The position numbers and the translations under genes are program-made. The notes beneath the pieces are model-generated. The model made no database searches. It worked only from the letters and a program-made list of their open reading frames with translations, and was not told the origin of the DNA. DNA of 9,574 nucleotides from Pseudomonadota bacterium (GTDB lineage: Bacteria; Desulfobacterota; Syntrophia; Syntrophales; UBA5619), in the NCBI GenBank assembly GCA_018896355.1, contig JAHIMW010000064.1, positions 1 to 9,574 on the forward strand, given 5' to 3'. Shown piece by piece: positions 1 through 5,865 of this stretch. Each line of letters opens with the position of its first letter. Position 1 is the stretch's first letter.

Positions 1-242
1 AATGCATCCCCTGCAAGATGATGGCGCCGATTCTGGAAAAACTGGAAAAGGTGTATGCGGGGAAGGCGGCCGTGATCTTCTTCGACGTCTGGGAGGACCC
101 AGCGCCGGCCAAGCATTTCGGCATCCGGAGCATCCCCACGCAGATCTTCTTTGATAAAAAAGGCAGGGAGGTTTATCGGCACGAGGGGTTCCTGAGCGAA
201 GAGGCGATCGTCCGTTGGCTTAAGGATATGGGCGTAAAATAA
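1..242 (+). CDS. Thioredoxin-family protein, 5'-truncated by window edge
   Basis: Only the C-terminal 79 codons are present; the frame is open to the left edge, with the first full codon at position 3. The visible protein begins with CIPCK, a CxxC redox-active pair just before helix 2 as in thioredoxins. It continues with a short strand ending in FFDVWED and the SIPTQIFFD segment, whose Ile-Pro is the usual cis-proline loop facing the active site. It ends in the expected C-terminal helix. An ATG at 18 lies after the CxxC motif and cannot be the real start. The likely role is reduction of disulfides or passage of electrons to a partner; whether it is cytoplasmic or exported depends on the missing N-terminus. 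The ccdA-like gene starts 10 bases after its stop, so the two are probably co-transcribed and work as a thiol-redox pair. Fold assignment is firm, substrate unknown. Confidence 0.9.
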   Translation, partial: CIPCKMMAPILEKLEKVYAGKAAVIFFDVWEDPAPAKHFGIRSIPTQIFFDKKGREVYRHEGFLSEEAIVRWLKDMGVK

Positions 243-252
243 AAGGGGACCC

Positions 253-960
253 ATGCTGACGACATTTTTTCTCACCATCAACGACTGGATTACCGGCGCG
301 ACCTACCTGGCGGCGCTGGGCTGTTTTCTGTGGGGGATGGTCAGCGTCCTTTTCAGTCCCTGCCACCTGGCCTCCATCCCGCTCGTCGTGGCCTACGTGG
401 CCGGACAGGATCAGGCGCTGAAACCACGGCAGGCCGCCCATTACGCCATCCTTTTTACCGCAGGACTGTTCATCACGATTGCCGTCATCGGCGTCGTCTG
501 CGCCCTCTTGGGTCGGATGCTCGGGGATGTGGGCGGCTACTGGCAGATCGTTGTCGGTTTCGTACTGATCTGGGTTGCCCTGGGGATGCTGGGGGTGGAA
601 AAGTGCAACCTCTCCGGGAGCAGGCTTCACCGACTCAACGTCAGGGGGCTTAGCGGCGCGTTCCTGCTGGGGCTGGCCTACGGGTTCCTTTCCGGCTCCT
701 GCACCTTCGGCTTCATTGCCCCGATCCTGGCGATCATCACGGTTCAGCAGAAGGTGTTGACCGGGGTTCTGCTGATCATGCTCTTCGCCCTGGGCCACTG
801 CCTCCCCATCATGATCGCCGGCAGCTCCACCGCAGCGGTTCGCCGCCTGACGGAGAGCGAAACCTGGATCGAATCGGGAGGCTGGTTCAAGAAGAGCGCC
901 GGGGTCGTCATCGGCCTGCTGGGGATCTATTTCATCGGCAGCCCCTTTTTCATCGGGTGA
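253..960 (+). CDS. ccdA: CcdA-type thiol-disulfide transporter (cytochrome c biogenesis, DsbD-like)
   Basis: A 235-residue, strongly hydrophobic protein with about six membrane segments, the usual size for short CcdA proteins that lack the periplasmic and thioredoxin domains of DsbD. The two diagnostic cysteines sit in matching positions: Cys37 in FSPCHLASIP, and Cys150 in SGSCTFGFIAP, each followed by a proline, reflecting the internal duplication of the family. In known members these cysteines carry reducing equivalents from cytoplasmic thioredoxin across the inner membrane, to cytochrome c maturation or other exported thiol proteins. The ATG at 253 follows a GGGGA stretch (245-249) with short spacing and lies 10 bases after the thioredoxin stop. 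The stop overlaps the GTG of the next gene by 4 bases, implying translational coupling. The destination of the electrons cannot be told from this window. Confidence 0.92.
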   Translation: MLTTFFLTINDWITGATYLAALGCFLWGMVSVLFSPCHLASIPLVVAYVAGQDQALKPRQAAHYAILFTAGLFITIAVIGVVCALLGRMLGDVGGYWQIVVGFVLIWVALGMLGVEKCNLSGSRLHRLNVRGLSGAFLLGLAYGFLSGSCTFGFIAPILAIITVQQKVLTGVLLIMLFALGHCLPIMIAGSSTAAVRRLTESETWIESGGWFKKSAGVVIGLLGIYFIGSPFFIG

Positions 961-1871
961 ATTCAATGGAACACAACCACAGCCACCAACACGAACCGCC
1001 GGCGTCGTTGAAAAACCTGGTTTTCGCCATGGTAATCAACGGCGGGATCGTCGTCTTCGAGATGATTTTCGGCCTGATGATTCAGAGCATGGCGCTGATC
1101 TCGGATGCCGTCCACAACCTGAGCGACATCGCCGCGATGATTTTCAGCTATTGGGCGGAGAAGGTTTCCCGCCGTCCTGCGAATACGGCAAAAACGTACG
1201 GTTACCGCAAAATCGAATTTATCGCCGCTTTTGTCAACAGCATCGTCCTTTCCGTCGTCATCGCCTTCGTCTTCTGGGAGACCCTCAAGAGGTTCGCGGC
1301 GCCACCGGAAATTCCCGGAAAGGAGATGCTCTGGGTCGCCGTCGTGGCGTTCGTCGGAAACGGGGCGGCCACGCTGTTGTTGCAGAAGATCTCGGCGCGG
1401 AACTTCAACATGAAAAGCGCCTGGCTCCATTCGCTTCAGGACGCCCTGTTTTCCCTCGGGGTCATTGTCGGCGCCCTGCTGATCACCTTCTTCGGTTGGC
1501 GTCTCGTCGATCCTATCATTTCGCTTGCGATCTGCATCGTTATTGCCCGCGAAATCTACAAGATCGTCCGGCAGGCGGTCAACTCCCTGCTGGACGCCGT
1601 GCCGCCCGGCATCGATTTCATTCAGGTCCGGAACGACCTGCTGGCGATTCCCGCCGTGGCAGAGGTCAACGATCTCCACATCTGGGAGACCGGCGCAGAT
1701 CAGAAGCTGCTCTCCGCCCATCTCCAGTCCAACGGAGAATCATCCGCCGGCGAAGCGATCATCCGTTCGGCCCAGGAGATGCTACACGGCAAGTACGGGA
1801 TCAACCACACAACGATCCAGATCCTGCCCTTCTCGGCCGGGGAGATGGAGCACTGCAACCACTGCAATTGA
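957..1871 (+). CDS. Cation diffusion facilitator (CzcD/ZitB-like divalent metal efflux)
   Basis: A 304-residue CDF family protein, the usual length. Numbered from the GTG at 957, the second membrane helix carries SDAVHNLSD (Asp50, His53, Asp57) and the fifth carries HSLQD (His158, Asp162). These are the paired HxxxD metal site typical of Zn/Co/Cd-type CDF exporters. Ends are metal-rich: HNHSHQH near the N-terminus and HCNHCN at the C-terminus. A soluble C-terminal ferredoxin-like domain starts near residue 215. It should exchange a cytoplasmic divalent cation for protons at the inner membrane; the specific ion is not readable here. The start is uncertain: GTG 957 overlaps the ccdA stop (GTGA), while ATG 966 is three codons in; neither has a strong ribosome site, so coupling to ccdA is likely. 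The stop runs directly into the mobA-like tail. Confidence 0.93.
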   Translation: MNSMEHNHSHQHEPPASLKNLVFAMVINGGIVVFEMIFGLMIQSMALISDAVHNLSDIAAMIFSYWAEKVSRRPANTAKTYGYRKIEFIAAFVNSIVLSVVIAFVFWETLKRFAAPPEIPGKEMLWVAVVAFVGNGAATLLLQKISARNFNMKSAWLHSLQDALFSLGVIVGALLITFFGWRLVDPIISLAICIVIAREIYKIVRQAVNSLLDAVPPGIDFIQVRNDLLAIPAVAEVNDLHIWETGADQKLLSAHLQSNGESSAGEAIIRSAQEMLHGKYGINHTTIQILPFSAGEMEHCNHCN

Positions 1872-1939
1872 GGGATGTTTTCGTGAATGTCAATACCCCG
1901 GAGGAATTCGAAAAAAACAAAACAGGAGGATCCTTATGA
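1871..1939 (+). pseudogene. Remnant of the 3' end of mobA (molybdenum cofactor guanylyltransferase)
   Basis: Directly after the CDF stop, the frame starting at 1871 reads RDVFVNVNTPEEFEKNKT and stops at 1937-1939. The F-x-N-V-N-T-P-E-E-F string matches the conserved C-terminal signature of MobA proteins (generic form F-x-N-[IV]-N-T-P-E-[DE]-[LFY]). The stop codon overlaps the mobB ATG in an ATGA arrangement, as in a coupled mobA-mobB pair. The remaining ~170 residues of MobA, including the nucleotide-binding N-terminus, are absent: upstream DNA in this frame lies inside the CDF gene. I infer that mobA was deleted or replaced, leaving about 20 codons, which also supply the mobB ribosome site. 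The alternative is chance resemblance, less likely given its position immediately before mobB. Confidence 0.6.
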
Positions 1940-2460
1940 CAGTCAAGGCAGTTTCGTTTGTAGCAAAGTCGGGCGCCGGCAAAACGACCCTGCTGGAGAA
2001 GGTCATCCCCATATTGAAAGAGAGAGGCTACAGGGTCGGCGTTATCAAGCATGACGCCCACCGTTTCGACATCGACCATCCGGGAAAGGACAGCCACCGC
2101 CTGGCTTCTGCCGGGGCCGACACCACGCTGATCGCATCTCCCGAAAAGCTGGCACTGGTGAAAATACATGCCGCATCCCCTCCCATAGAGGAACTCCTGG
2201 CGGCCTACTTCCCCGATGTGGATATCGTCCTGACCGAGGGATTCAAGCATGGTTCCCTGCCGAAAATCGAGCTGCACCGCAAGGAACGCAGCGCCACGCT
2301 CATCTGCCGGGGGGCGAAGAACGATCCGACGCTTCAGGCGGTGGCAAGCGATGAACCGCTCGAACTGGACGTGCCGGTGCTCGATCTCAACGATGTCGGA
2401 GCAATCGCCGACTTCACCGAGGAGAGGTTTCTGACCCTGAAATCCGGAATGCTCCGTTGA
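1936..2460 (+). CDS. mobB: Molybdopterin-guanine dinucleotide biosynthesis adaptor MobB
   Basis: A 174-residue P-loop GTP-binding protein. The frame stays open far upstream inside the CDF gene, but the ATG at 1936 is chosen because AGGAGG (1924-1929) sits six bases before it and the protein then starts at the usual MobB N-terminus. Residues 10-18, AKSGAGKTT, are the Walker A loop, with Ala in place of the first Gly. IKHDAH (about residues 36-41) and the following DSHRLASAGAD match the conserved MobB core, and LTEGFKHG is the Walker-B-side segment. MobB binds GTP and assists MobA in adding GMP to molybdopterin, supporting molybdo- or tungsto-enzymes such as formate dehydrogenases. Its usual partner mobA is represented here only by a tail, so a complete mobA would have to lie elsewhere. 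Its stop codon is embedded in the -35 box of the nifU promoter. Confidence 0.9.
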   Translation: MTVKAVSFVAKSGAGKTTLLEKVIPILKERGYRVGVIKHDAHRFDIDHPGKDSHRLASAGADTTLIASPEKLALVKIHAASPPIEELLAAYFPDVDIVLTEGFKHGSLPKIELHRKERSATLICRGAKNDPTLQAVASDEPLELDVPVLDLNDVGAIADFTEERFLTLKSGMLR

Positions 2461-2485
2461 CAATCCGGTCAGACGGACTTAGAAT
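2457..2485 (+). promoter_or_regulatory. Sigma70-type promoter for nifU-nifS
   Basis: TTGACA at 2457-2462, a 17-base spacer and TAGAAT at 2480-2485. This is a perfect -35, optimal spacing and a five-of-six -10 box. The -35 overlaps the mobB stop codon (2458-2460), so nifU-nifS can be transcribed independently of the upstream run. Transcription should start near 2492, giving a leader of about 57 bases. A short dyad, GACGG (2472-2476) and CCGTC (2491-2495), is centred on the -10 box and could be an operator half-site pair, but five-base arms are weak evidence. Confidence 0.7.
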
Positions 2486-2548
2486 AACAGCCGTCATCAC
2501 CGGCGATTCAAGGTTGGCCATTTGCCGGAAAAATTAAAGGAGCGCATT

Positions 2549-3373
2549 ATGTGGGAATACACGGACAAGGTCAGAGAGCATTTTCTCAACCCGAGGAATG
2601 TCGGGGAAGTGGATCAGCCGGACGGCGTCGCCGAGGTCGGTTCCATCGCCTGCGGGGACGCCATCAAACTTTCCTTCAAACTCGATGAGAACAAACGGAT
2701 CCAGGAGGCGAAGTTCAAGACCTTCGGCTGCGCCAGCGCCATTGCCTCCTCTTCGGCGCTCACCGAGATGATCAAGGGGATGACGCTGGAGGAGGCCCAG
2801 AAGGTGACCAACCAGGACATCGCAACCTACCTTGGCGGCCTGCCCGAGGAAAAAATGCATTGCAGCGTAATGGGGAAGGAGGCCCTCGAAAAGGCGATCG
2901 AGAATTACCAGGGGGCGCCGGCCAAGGAGCCTGGCGCGCAGATCGTCTGCGAGTGCTTCGGCGTGACGGACCGGGAGATCGAACGGGCCGTCCGGGAAAA
3001 CAACCTCACGACGGTCGAGGATGTGACGAATTACACCAAGGCGGGCGGCGGCTGCGGCAACTGCCATGACGCGATCCGGCAGATCATCGAGAGGGTGCGG
3101 GCCGAGGCCAAACCGGCGGCGACGCCGAAGATGACCAACATCCAGAAGATCCGAATGATCGAGGAGGCCCTCGAACGGGAGATCCGGCCGTCGCTGAAGC
3201 ACGATGGCGGCGACATCGAACTGATCGACGTCGTCGGCAACCGGGTCATCGTGGCCGTGCGGGGCGCCTGCGCCGTCTGCAAGGCCTCCGAAAGCACGTT
3301 GAAACTCTTCGTCGAGGCGAAACTCCGGGAACTGGTCTCACCCGACCTGATCATCGAGGAGGTGGCCCCATGA
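2549..3373 (+). CDS. nifU: Fe-S cluster scaffold NifU (three-domain form)
   Basis: A 274-residue protein with the full Azotobacter-type architecture. The N-terminal IscU-like scaffold (about 1-120) has Cys35, Cys61 and Cys105, equivalent to the three cluster-assembly cysteines. The central ferredoxin-like domain (about 130-180) holds a permanent [2Fe-2S] site with CxC (Cys134, Cys136) and CGNC (Cys169, Cys172). The C-terminal Nfu domain (about 196-274) has the second assembly site CAVC (Cys241, Cys244). A linker of Ala/Pro/Lys near 184-195 separates the last two. The ATG at 2549 is chosen over the in-frame TTG at 2522 because AAAGGAG (2536-2542) lies six bases upstream and MWEYTDKVREHF is the family's usual beginning. 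It receives sulfur from NifS and iron to build clusters for transfer to apoproteins. With no nitrogenase gene nearby, a general Fe-S role is as likely as nitrogen fixation. Confidence 0.95.
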   Translation: MWEYTDKVREHFLNPRNVGEVDQPDGVAEVGSIACGDAIKLSFKLDENKRIQEAKFKTFGCASAIASSSALTEMIKGMTLEEAQKVTNQDIATYLGGLPEEKMHCSVMGKEALEKAIENYQGAPAKEPGAQIVCECFGVTDREIERAVRENNLTTVEDVTNYTKAGGGCGNCHDAIRQIIERVRAEAKPAATPKMTNIQKIRMIEEALEREIRPSLKHDGGDIELIDVVGNRVIVAVRGACAVCKASESTLKLFVEAKLRELVSPDLIIEEVAP

Positions 3374-4551
3374 ACACCGTCTATCTGGACAACAACGCCA
3401 CAACCCAGGTGGCCCCCGAGGTGTTGGAGGCGATGCTCCCCTATTTCCATGAATATTACGGCAACCCCTCCAGCATGCACTCGTTCGGCGGGCAGGTCGC
3501 CAAGAAGCTCCGCGAGGCCCGCGAGCAGGTTGCGGCGCTGATCGGCGCAACGCCCGATGAGATCATCTTCACGAGCTGCGGCACGGAGAGCGACAACGCC
3601 GCGATCCGCTCGGCCCTGGCGACCTATCCGGAAAGACGCCATATCGTAACCAGCCGGGTGGAGCACCCCGCCGTCAAGGTTCTCTGCGCCCATCTCGCCG
3701 GCCAGGGCTACCGGATTACGGAACTGCCCGTGGACAAGAACGGCCTGCTGGACATGGAGCAGTTTGTCGGCAGCCTGACGCCCGATACGGCGGTGGTCAG
3801 CCTGATGTGGGCCAACAACGAGACGGGGGTCATCTTCCCGGTGGAGAAGGCGGCGGAGTTGGCCCATGAACGGGGCATCCCGTTCCACACCGATGCGGTG
3901 CAATCGACCGGCAAGATCCCGATCGATCTGAAGAAGAGCATGATCGACATGCTTTCCTTCTCCGGACACAAACTCCACGCCCCCAAGGGAATCGGCGTAC
4001 TGTACGTTCGCAAGGGAACGCGGTTTTCCCCGTTTTTGATCGGGGGGCATCAGGAGAAGGGACGCCGGGGCGGCACGGAGAACACCCCGAGCATCATCGG
4101 GATGGGCAAGGCCTGCGAATTGGCTGCCCGCCACCTAAGTGCGGAAAACAGCGCCGTGAGGCGGCTGCGCGACAGGCTGGAGGAAGCCCTGCTGGCCCGC
4201 ATCCCGCAGTGCCGGGTCAACGGGGATATCCTGCAGCGGCTTCCCAATACAACGAACATCAGCTTCGAGTTCGTCGAGGGGGAGGGGATTCTGCTGCTGA
4301 TGAACGAATACGCCATCTGCGCCTCCTCCGGGTCGGCCTGCACCTCCGGCTCCCTGCAACCTTCCCACGTACTGCGCGCGATGGGCGTCCCCTTCACGAT
4401 GGCCCACGGCTCCATCCGATTCAGCCTGAGCACCTACAATACGGAGGAGGAGATAGATTTCGTGATCGAGAAGCTGCCCCCCATCATCGAGAGGCTGCGC
4501 GGCATGTCCCCCTACTGGACCTCCGTCGCACAGGCGTGCGCGAGCGTCTGA
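3370..4551 (+). CDS. nifS: Cysteine desulfurase NifS
   Basis: A 393-residue class V aminotransferase-fold enzyme that takes sulfur from L-cysteine, using pyridoxal phosphate, to supply NifU. The N-terminus VYLDNNATTQ and the segment EYYGNPSSMHSFG are hallmark NifS/IscS motifs. Other conserved points are His99 (VEHPAV), Asp175 and Gln178 (HTDAVQ), the PLP-binding Lys201 in SFSGHKLHAPKG, and RGGTEN at 233-238. The catalytic cysteine is Cys324 in SSGSACTSG, one residue off Azotobacter Cys325. This is the short-loop group I form. The start codon overlaps the nifU stop (ATGA at 3370-3373), and a near-perfect ribosome site AGGAGGT (3357-3363) lies six bases upstream, inside nifU. Coupled expression with the scaffold is clear. 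Downstream is a repeat region rather than another gene. Confidence 0.95.
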   Translation: MNTVYLDNNATTQVAPEVLEAMLPYFHEYYGNPSSMHSFGGQVAKKLREAREQVAALIGATPDEIIFTSCGTESDNAAIRSALATYPERRHIVTSRVEHPAVKVLCAHLAGQGYRITELPVDKNGLLDMEQFVGSLTPDTAVVSLMWANNETGVIFPVEKAAELAHERGIPFHTDAVQSTGKIPIDLKKSMIDMLSFSGHKLHAPKGIGVLYVRKGTRFSPFLIGGHQEKGRRGGTENTPSIIGMGKACELAARHLSAENSAVRRLRDRLEEALLARIPQCRVNGDILQRLPNTTNISFEFVEGEGILLLMNEYAICASSGSACTSGSLQPSHVLRAMGVPFTMAHGSIRFSLSTYNTEEEIDFVIEKLPPIIERLRGMSPYWTSVAQACASV

Positions 4552-4617
4552 AGGCGCGGGAATTCCCGGCGGGTCTCTTCATGCGTTCACCGGCGGCTGC
4601 TCATGATCTTCTAAATT

Positions 4618-4723
4618 CCCTCCCCCTTGGTGGGGGAGGGTTAGGGTGGGGGGGAGCTTGCCATGAAAATCTGCATGTTGCAGCTTCACCCACCCCCTAA
4701 CCCCCTCCCGTCAAGGGAGGGGG
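4618..4723. repeat. GC-rich inverted repeat of two hairpins (REP/MITE-like), possible terminator
   Basis: The 249-base space between nifS and the minus-strand pseudogene holds two facing G/C-tract units. The left hairpin pairs CCCTCCCCC (4618-4626) with GGGGGAGGG (4632-4640), and the right pairs CCCCCTCCC (4701-4709) with GGGAGGGGG (4715-4723). The sequences between them are also largely complementary: GGGTTAGGGTGGGGGG near 4638-4654 against the CACCCACCCCCTAACC block at 4687-4702, around a roughly 30-base centre. The whole is an imperfect long palindrome of mobile-repeat appearance. Similar GGGGGAGGGTTAGGG repeats are, from memory, frequent in many genomes. It may also end nifS transcription, although no clear T-run follows (only ATATTTT at 4727-4733). 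No coding potential was seen in 4552-4800. Confidence 0.75.
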
Positions 4724-4778
4724 AGCATATTTTGAAGAGTTTTGCAATTACCTCTGTAGTAAAATCACGATTGTAGGG

Positions 4779-4801
4779 AATAGGGGCGATGTCCCCCTAT
4801 T
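4779..4801. repeat. Short palindrome AATAGGGG...CCCCTATT
   Basis: AATAGGGG (4779-4786) pairs exactly with CCCCTATT (4794-4801) around a seven-base loop. It touches the stop codon of the minus-strand MFS pseudogene and could form its end-of-transcript hairpin, but there is no T-run beyond it on that strand. A related unit, ATAGGGGGCTGTCCCCC, occurs at 5822-5838, suggesting a dispersed short repeat rather than a gene-specific terminator. Confidence 0.6.
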
Positions 4802-5543
4802 TATGAGGGCTTGAAGCGGTTGTGCAGGGTTTCCGGAATGCTGACCAGCAGCGGCATTCGGATCAGAAGGTCGATGCCCACGAAGAGGATGAAGACGTAT
4901 TGCGGTCCGACCTTGTCCCAGATGATCCCCGCCGTCAGGGCCAGGAAAGCGCCCAGAAGCATCTTGAAAAACCGGTTGATGCCGATCCATCTTCCCATCT
5001 GTTCGGGAGGCACCAGTTCTCTTTCTATCGCGGCGGCGATCGATGCGCCGATAAAGTAAAAGCCCTGCAGGATGCCCGCGATAACCAGAAAAACCGGGGA
5101 GGGCGCCAGGATCAGCATCAGGTTGGAAAGCCAGAAAAGCGGAATCGTGATAAACAGTATTTTCTTTCTGCCGATCCGGTCCGCCAGCCTGCCCAGAGGA
5201 ATGGCCAGTGCGATGGATGCCAGCGCCGATCCGGCGACCATCGCGCCCAGCACGAATTCATTCGCCCCTTTGATCTGGTAGGCGAATACCTGGGTGAACG
5301 GGAAAACCATTCCCAGCGGCAGCTGGGCAATGGAGGCAACGCCCAGCCATCTTTTCAGATGCCCGCCCCCAGCGCCACGATATAGATGGAGAGGTAGGGA
5401 AAGACCATCTGGTAGGCCAGTTTGTCGAGGGATGTTCGCAGAACGGTGATTTTCCAATCCCGCTGCTGCCGTTTCAGAAAAGAAAGACCGTTGCCGAGAA
5501 AGGCCGGCAGCGGCCCGGAAGATTGTTCCACAGAGTTGCTCAA
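4801..5543 (-). pseudogene. MFS transporter pseudogene (internal deletion plus frame change)
   Basis: Two pieces of one major facilitator protein lie in different frames. The 5' piece begins at a TTG (5541-5543) and reads a basic N-terminus, then TSLDKLAYQMVFPYLSIYIV and ALGAG, a typical first membrane helix; it stops at 5355-5357. The 3' piece, open in the other frame from about 5366 to the stop at 4801, starts abruptly at GHLKRWLGVASIAQLPLG and continues through about six helices. It includes GRLADRIGRKK, the conserved inter-helix loop motif, ELVPPEQMGRWIG, and a C-terminus ending in ETLHNRFKPS. Together they encode about 245 residues against the roughly 400 usual for the family. Helices 2-6, perhaps 160-180 residues, are missing, and the junction lies near 5362-5375 in a G-rich stretch. 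A functional transporter is very unlikely unless this is an assembly error. Substrate unknown. Confidence 0.8.
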
Positions 5544-5629
5544 GCCATCTCACTCCCAGTGAAGTCCATCGAAATGCGCGGCGGCTGTTCCAAGGTGAAG
5601 ACCCGGTCGACGAAGGAATCCGGGATCAT
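5540..5629 (-). CDS. Possible 29-residue small ORF upstream of the MFS pseudogene
   Basis: An ATG at 5629-5627 opens a 29-codon frame reading MIPDSFVDRVFTLEQPPRIS and nine more residues to a TGA at 5542-5540. That stop overlaps the TTG start of the transporter fragment (TTGA), the arrangement of a coupled gene pair. Third codon positions are mostly G or C, as in neighbouring genes. It lies about 30 bases downstream of a strong minus-strand promoter, with AGGA only three bases before the ATG, a poor spacing. No family is recognised. It could be a leader peptide, the end of a lost gene, or noncoding leader. Confidence 0.3.
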   Translation of the reverse strand: MIPDSFVDRVFTLEQPPRISMDFTGSEMA

Positions 5630-5663
5630 GTTCCTGTCGGTTTTATTGCCGCGGGATGGGCGG

Positions 5664-5692
5664 AGTATAGGGGAAGGGGACATGCGTGTCAA
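5664..5692 (-). promoter_or_regulatory. Sigma70-type promoter, minus strand, for the MFS locus
   Basis: Read on the minus strand, TTGACA (5692-5687), a 17-base spacer and TATACT (5669-5664). The -35 is perfect, spacing optimal and -10 five of six. Transcription would start near 5657 and run into the small ORF and MFS pseudogene. The promoter still looks intact although the gene it serves is broken, consistent with recent inactivation. The region 5544-5865 contains no firmly supported gene; it holds this promoter, the tandem repeat, the plus-strand promoter and a hairpin. Confidence 0.7.
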
Positions 5693-5705
5693 GGCGTCAG
5701 AAGGG

Positions 5706-5735
5706 AAGAAATTTTTTGTGAAGAAATTTTTTGTG
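5706..5735. repeat. Perfect tandem 15-bp AT-rich repeat between divergent promoters
   Basis: AAGAAATTTTTTGTG occurs twice head-to-tail (5706-5720 and 5721-5735) without mismatch. It sits 14 bases upstream of the minus-strand -35 box and about 20 bases upstream of the plus-strand -10. Its A/T tracts contrast with the GC-rich surroundings. It may act as an UP element, a pair of repressor or activator sites, or a bent-DNA site; which one is not decidable from sequence. Confidence 0.85.
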
Positions 5736-5753
5736 GCATTCCATTCGGAAGCT

Positions 5754-5762
5754 TGGTATATT
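5754..5762 (+). promoter_or_regulatory. Extended -10 promoter candidate for the arginine decarboxylase
   Basis: TG-G-TATATT at 5754-5762 fits an extended -10 element, with the -10 box five of six. No good -35 box lies at 16-18 bases upstream; the best place holds TGGCAT (5734-5739). Transcription would begin near 5769, leaving a leader of about 95 bases that includes the GGGGG-CTGT-CCCCC hairpin. Confidence 0.4.
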
Positions 5763-5821
5763 CCCTGCCACGGTAAAATTCTGGAAAAGCGGAGTGCCTG
5801 TGCCCCGTTTTTCCAAGAGGC

Positions 5822-5838
5822 ATAGGGGGCTGTCCCCC
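5822..5838. repeat. Short hairpin ATAGGGGGCTGTCCCCC in the decarboxylase leader
   Basis: GGGGG (5825-5829) and CCCCC (5834-5838) flank a CTGT loop. The ATAGGGG and TGTCCCCC parts are shared with the palindrome at 4779-4801, so this looks like a second copy of a short dispersed repeat. It lies 13 bases before the ribosome site of the next gene and could affect its leader structure. Confidence 0.55.
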
Positions 5839-5865
5839 GATTCCAGTTGCAAGGAGAGAAGGCCG

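Noticed and set aside
220..1721. Long minus-strand open frames opposite ccdA and the CDF gene
   Set aside because: They mirror the GC-rich codon pattern of the real genes, yield Asp/Gly/Arg/Gln-rich sequences without recognisable motifs, and the plus-strand proteins are clear family members.
2522..2548. TTG at 2522 as an earlier nifU start
   Set aside because: No ribosome site before it, and the ATG at 2549 has AAAGGAG at six bases and the family-typical N-terminus.
3031..4134. 367-codon minus-strand frame across nifU and nifS
   Set aside because: Antisense shadow: both plus-strand proteins have all catalytic residues, and the antisense product has no recognisable domain.
4557..4568. 12-base palindrome CGGGAATTCCCG just after nifS
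   Set aside because: It has no loop and no T-run, so it is not a terminator, and a palindrome this short is expected by chance.
5734..5749. Possible sigma54 site starting TGGCAT
   Set aside because: The -12 element lacks the GC dinucleotide at the required distance (GG is found at 5747-5748).
5523..5825. 100-codon plus-strand frame before the arginine decarboxylase
   Set aside because: It runs through the minus-strand promoter and the tandem repeat, which it translates as a KKFFV duplication, and shows no family resemblance.
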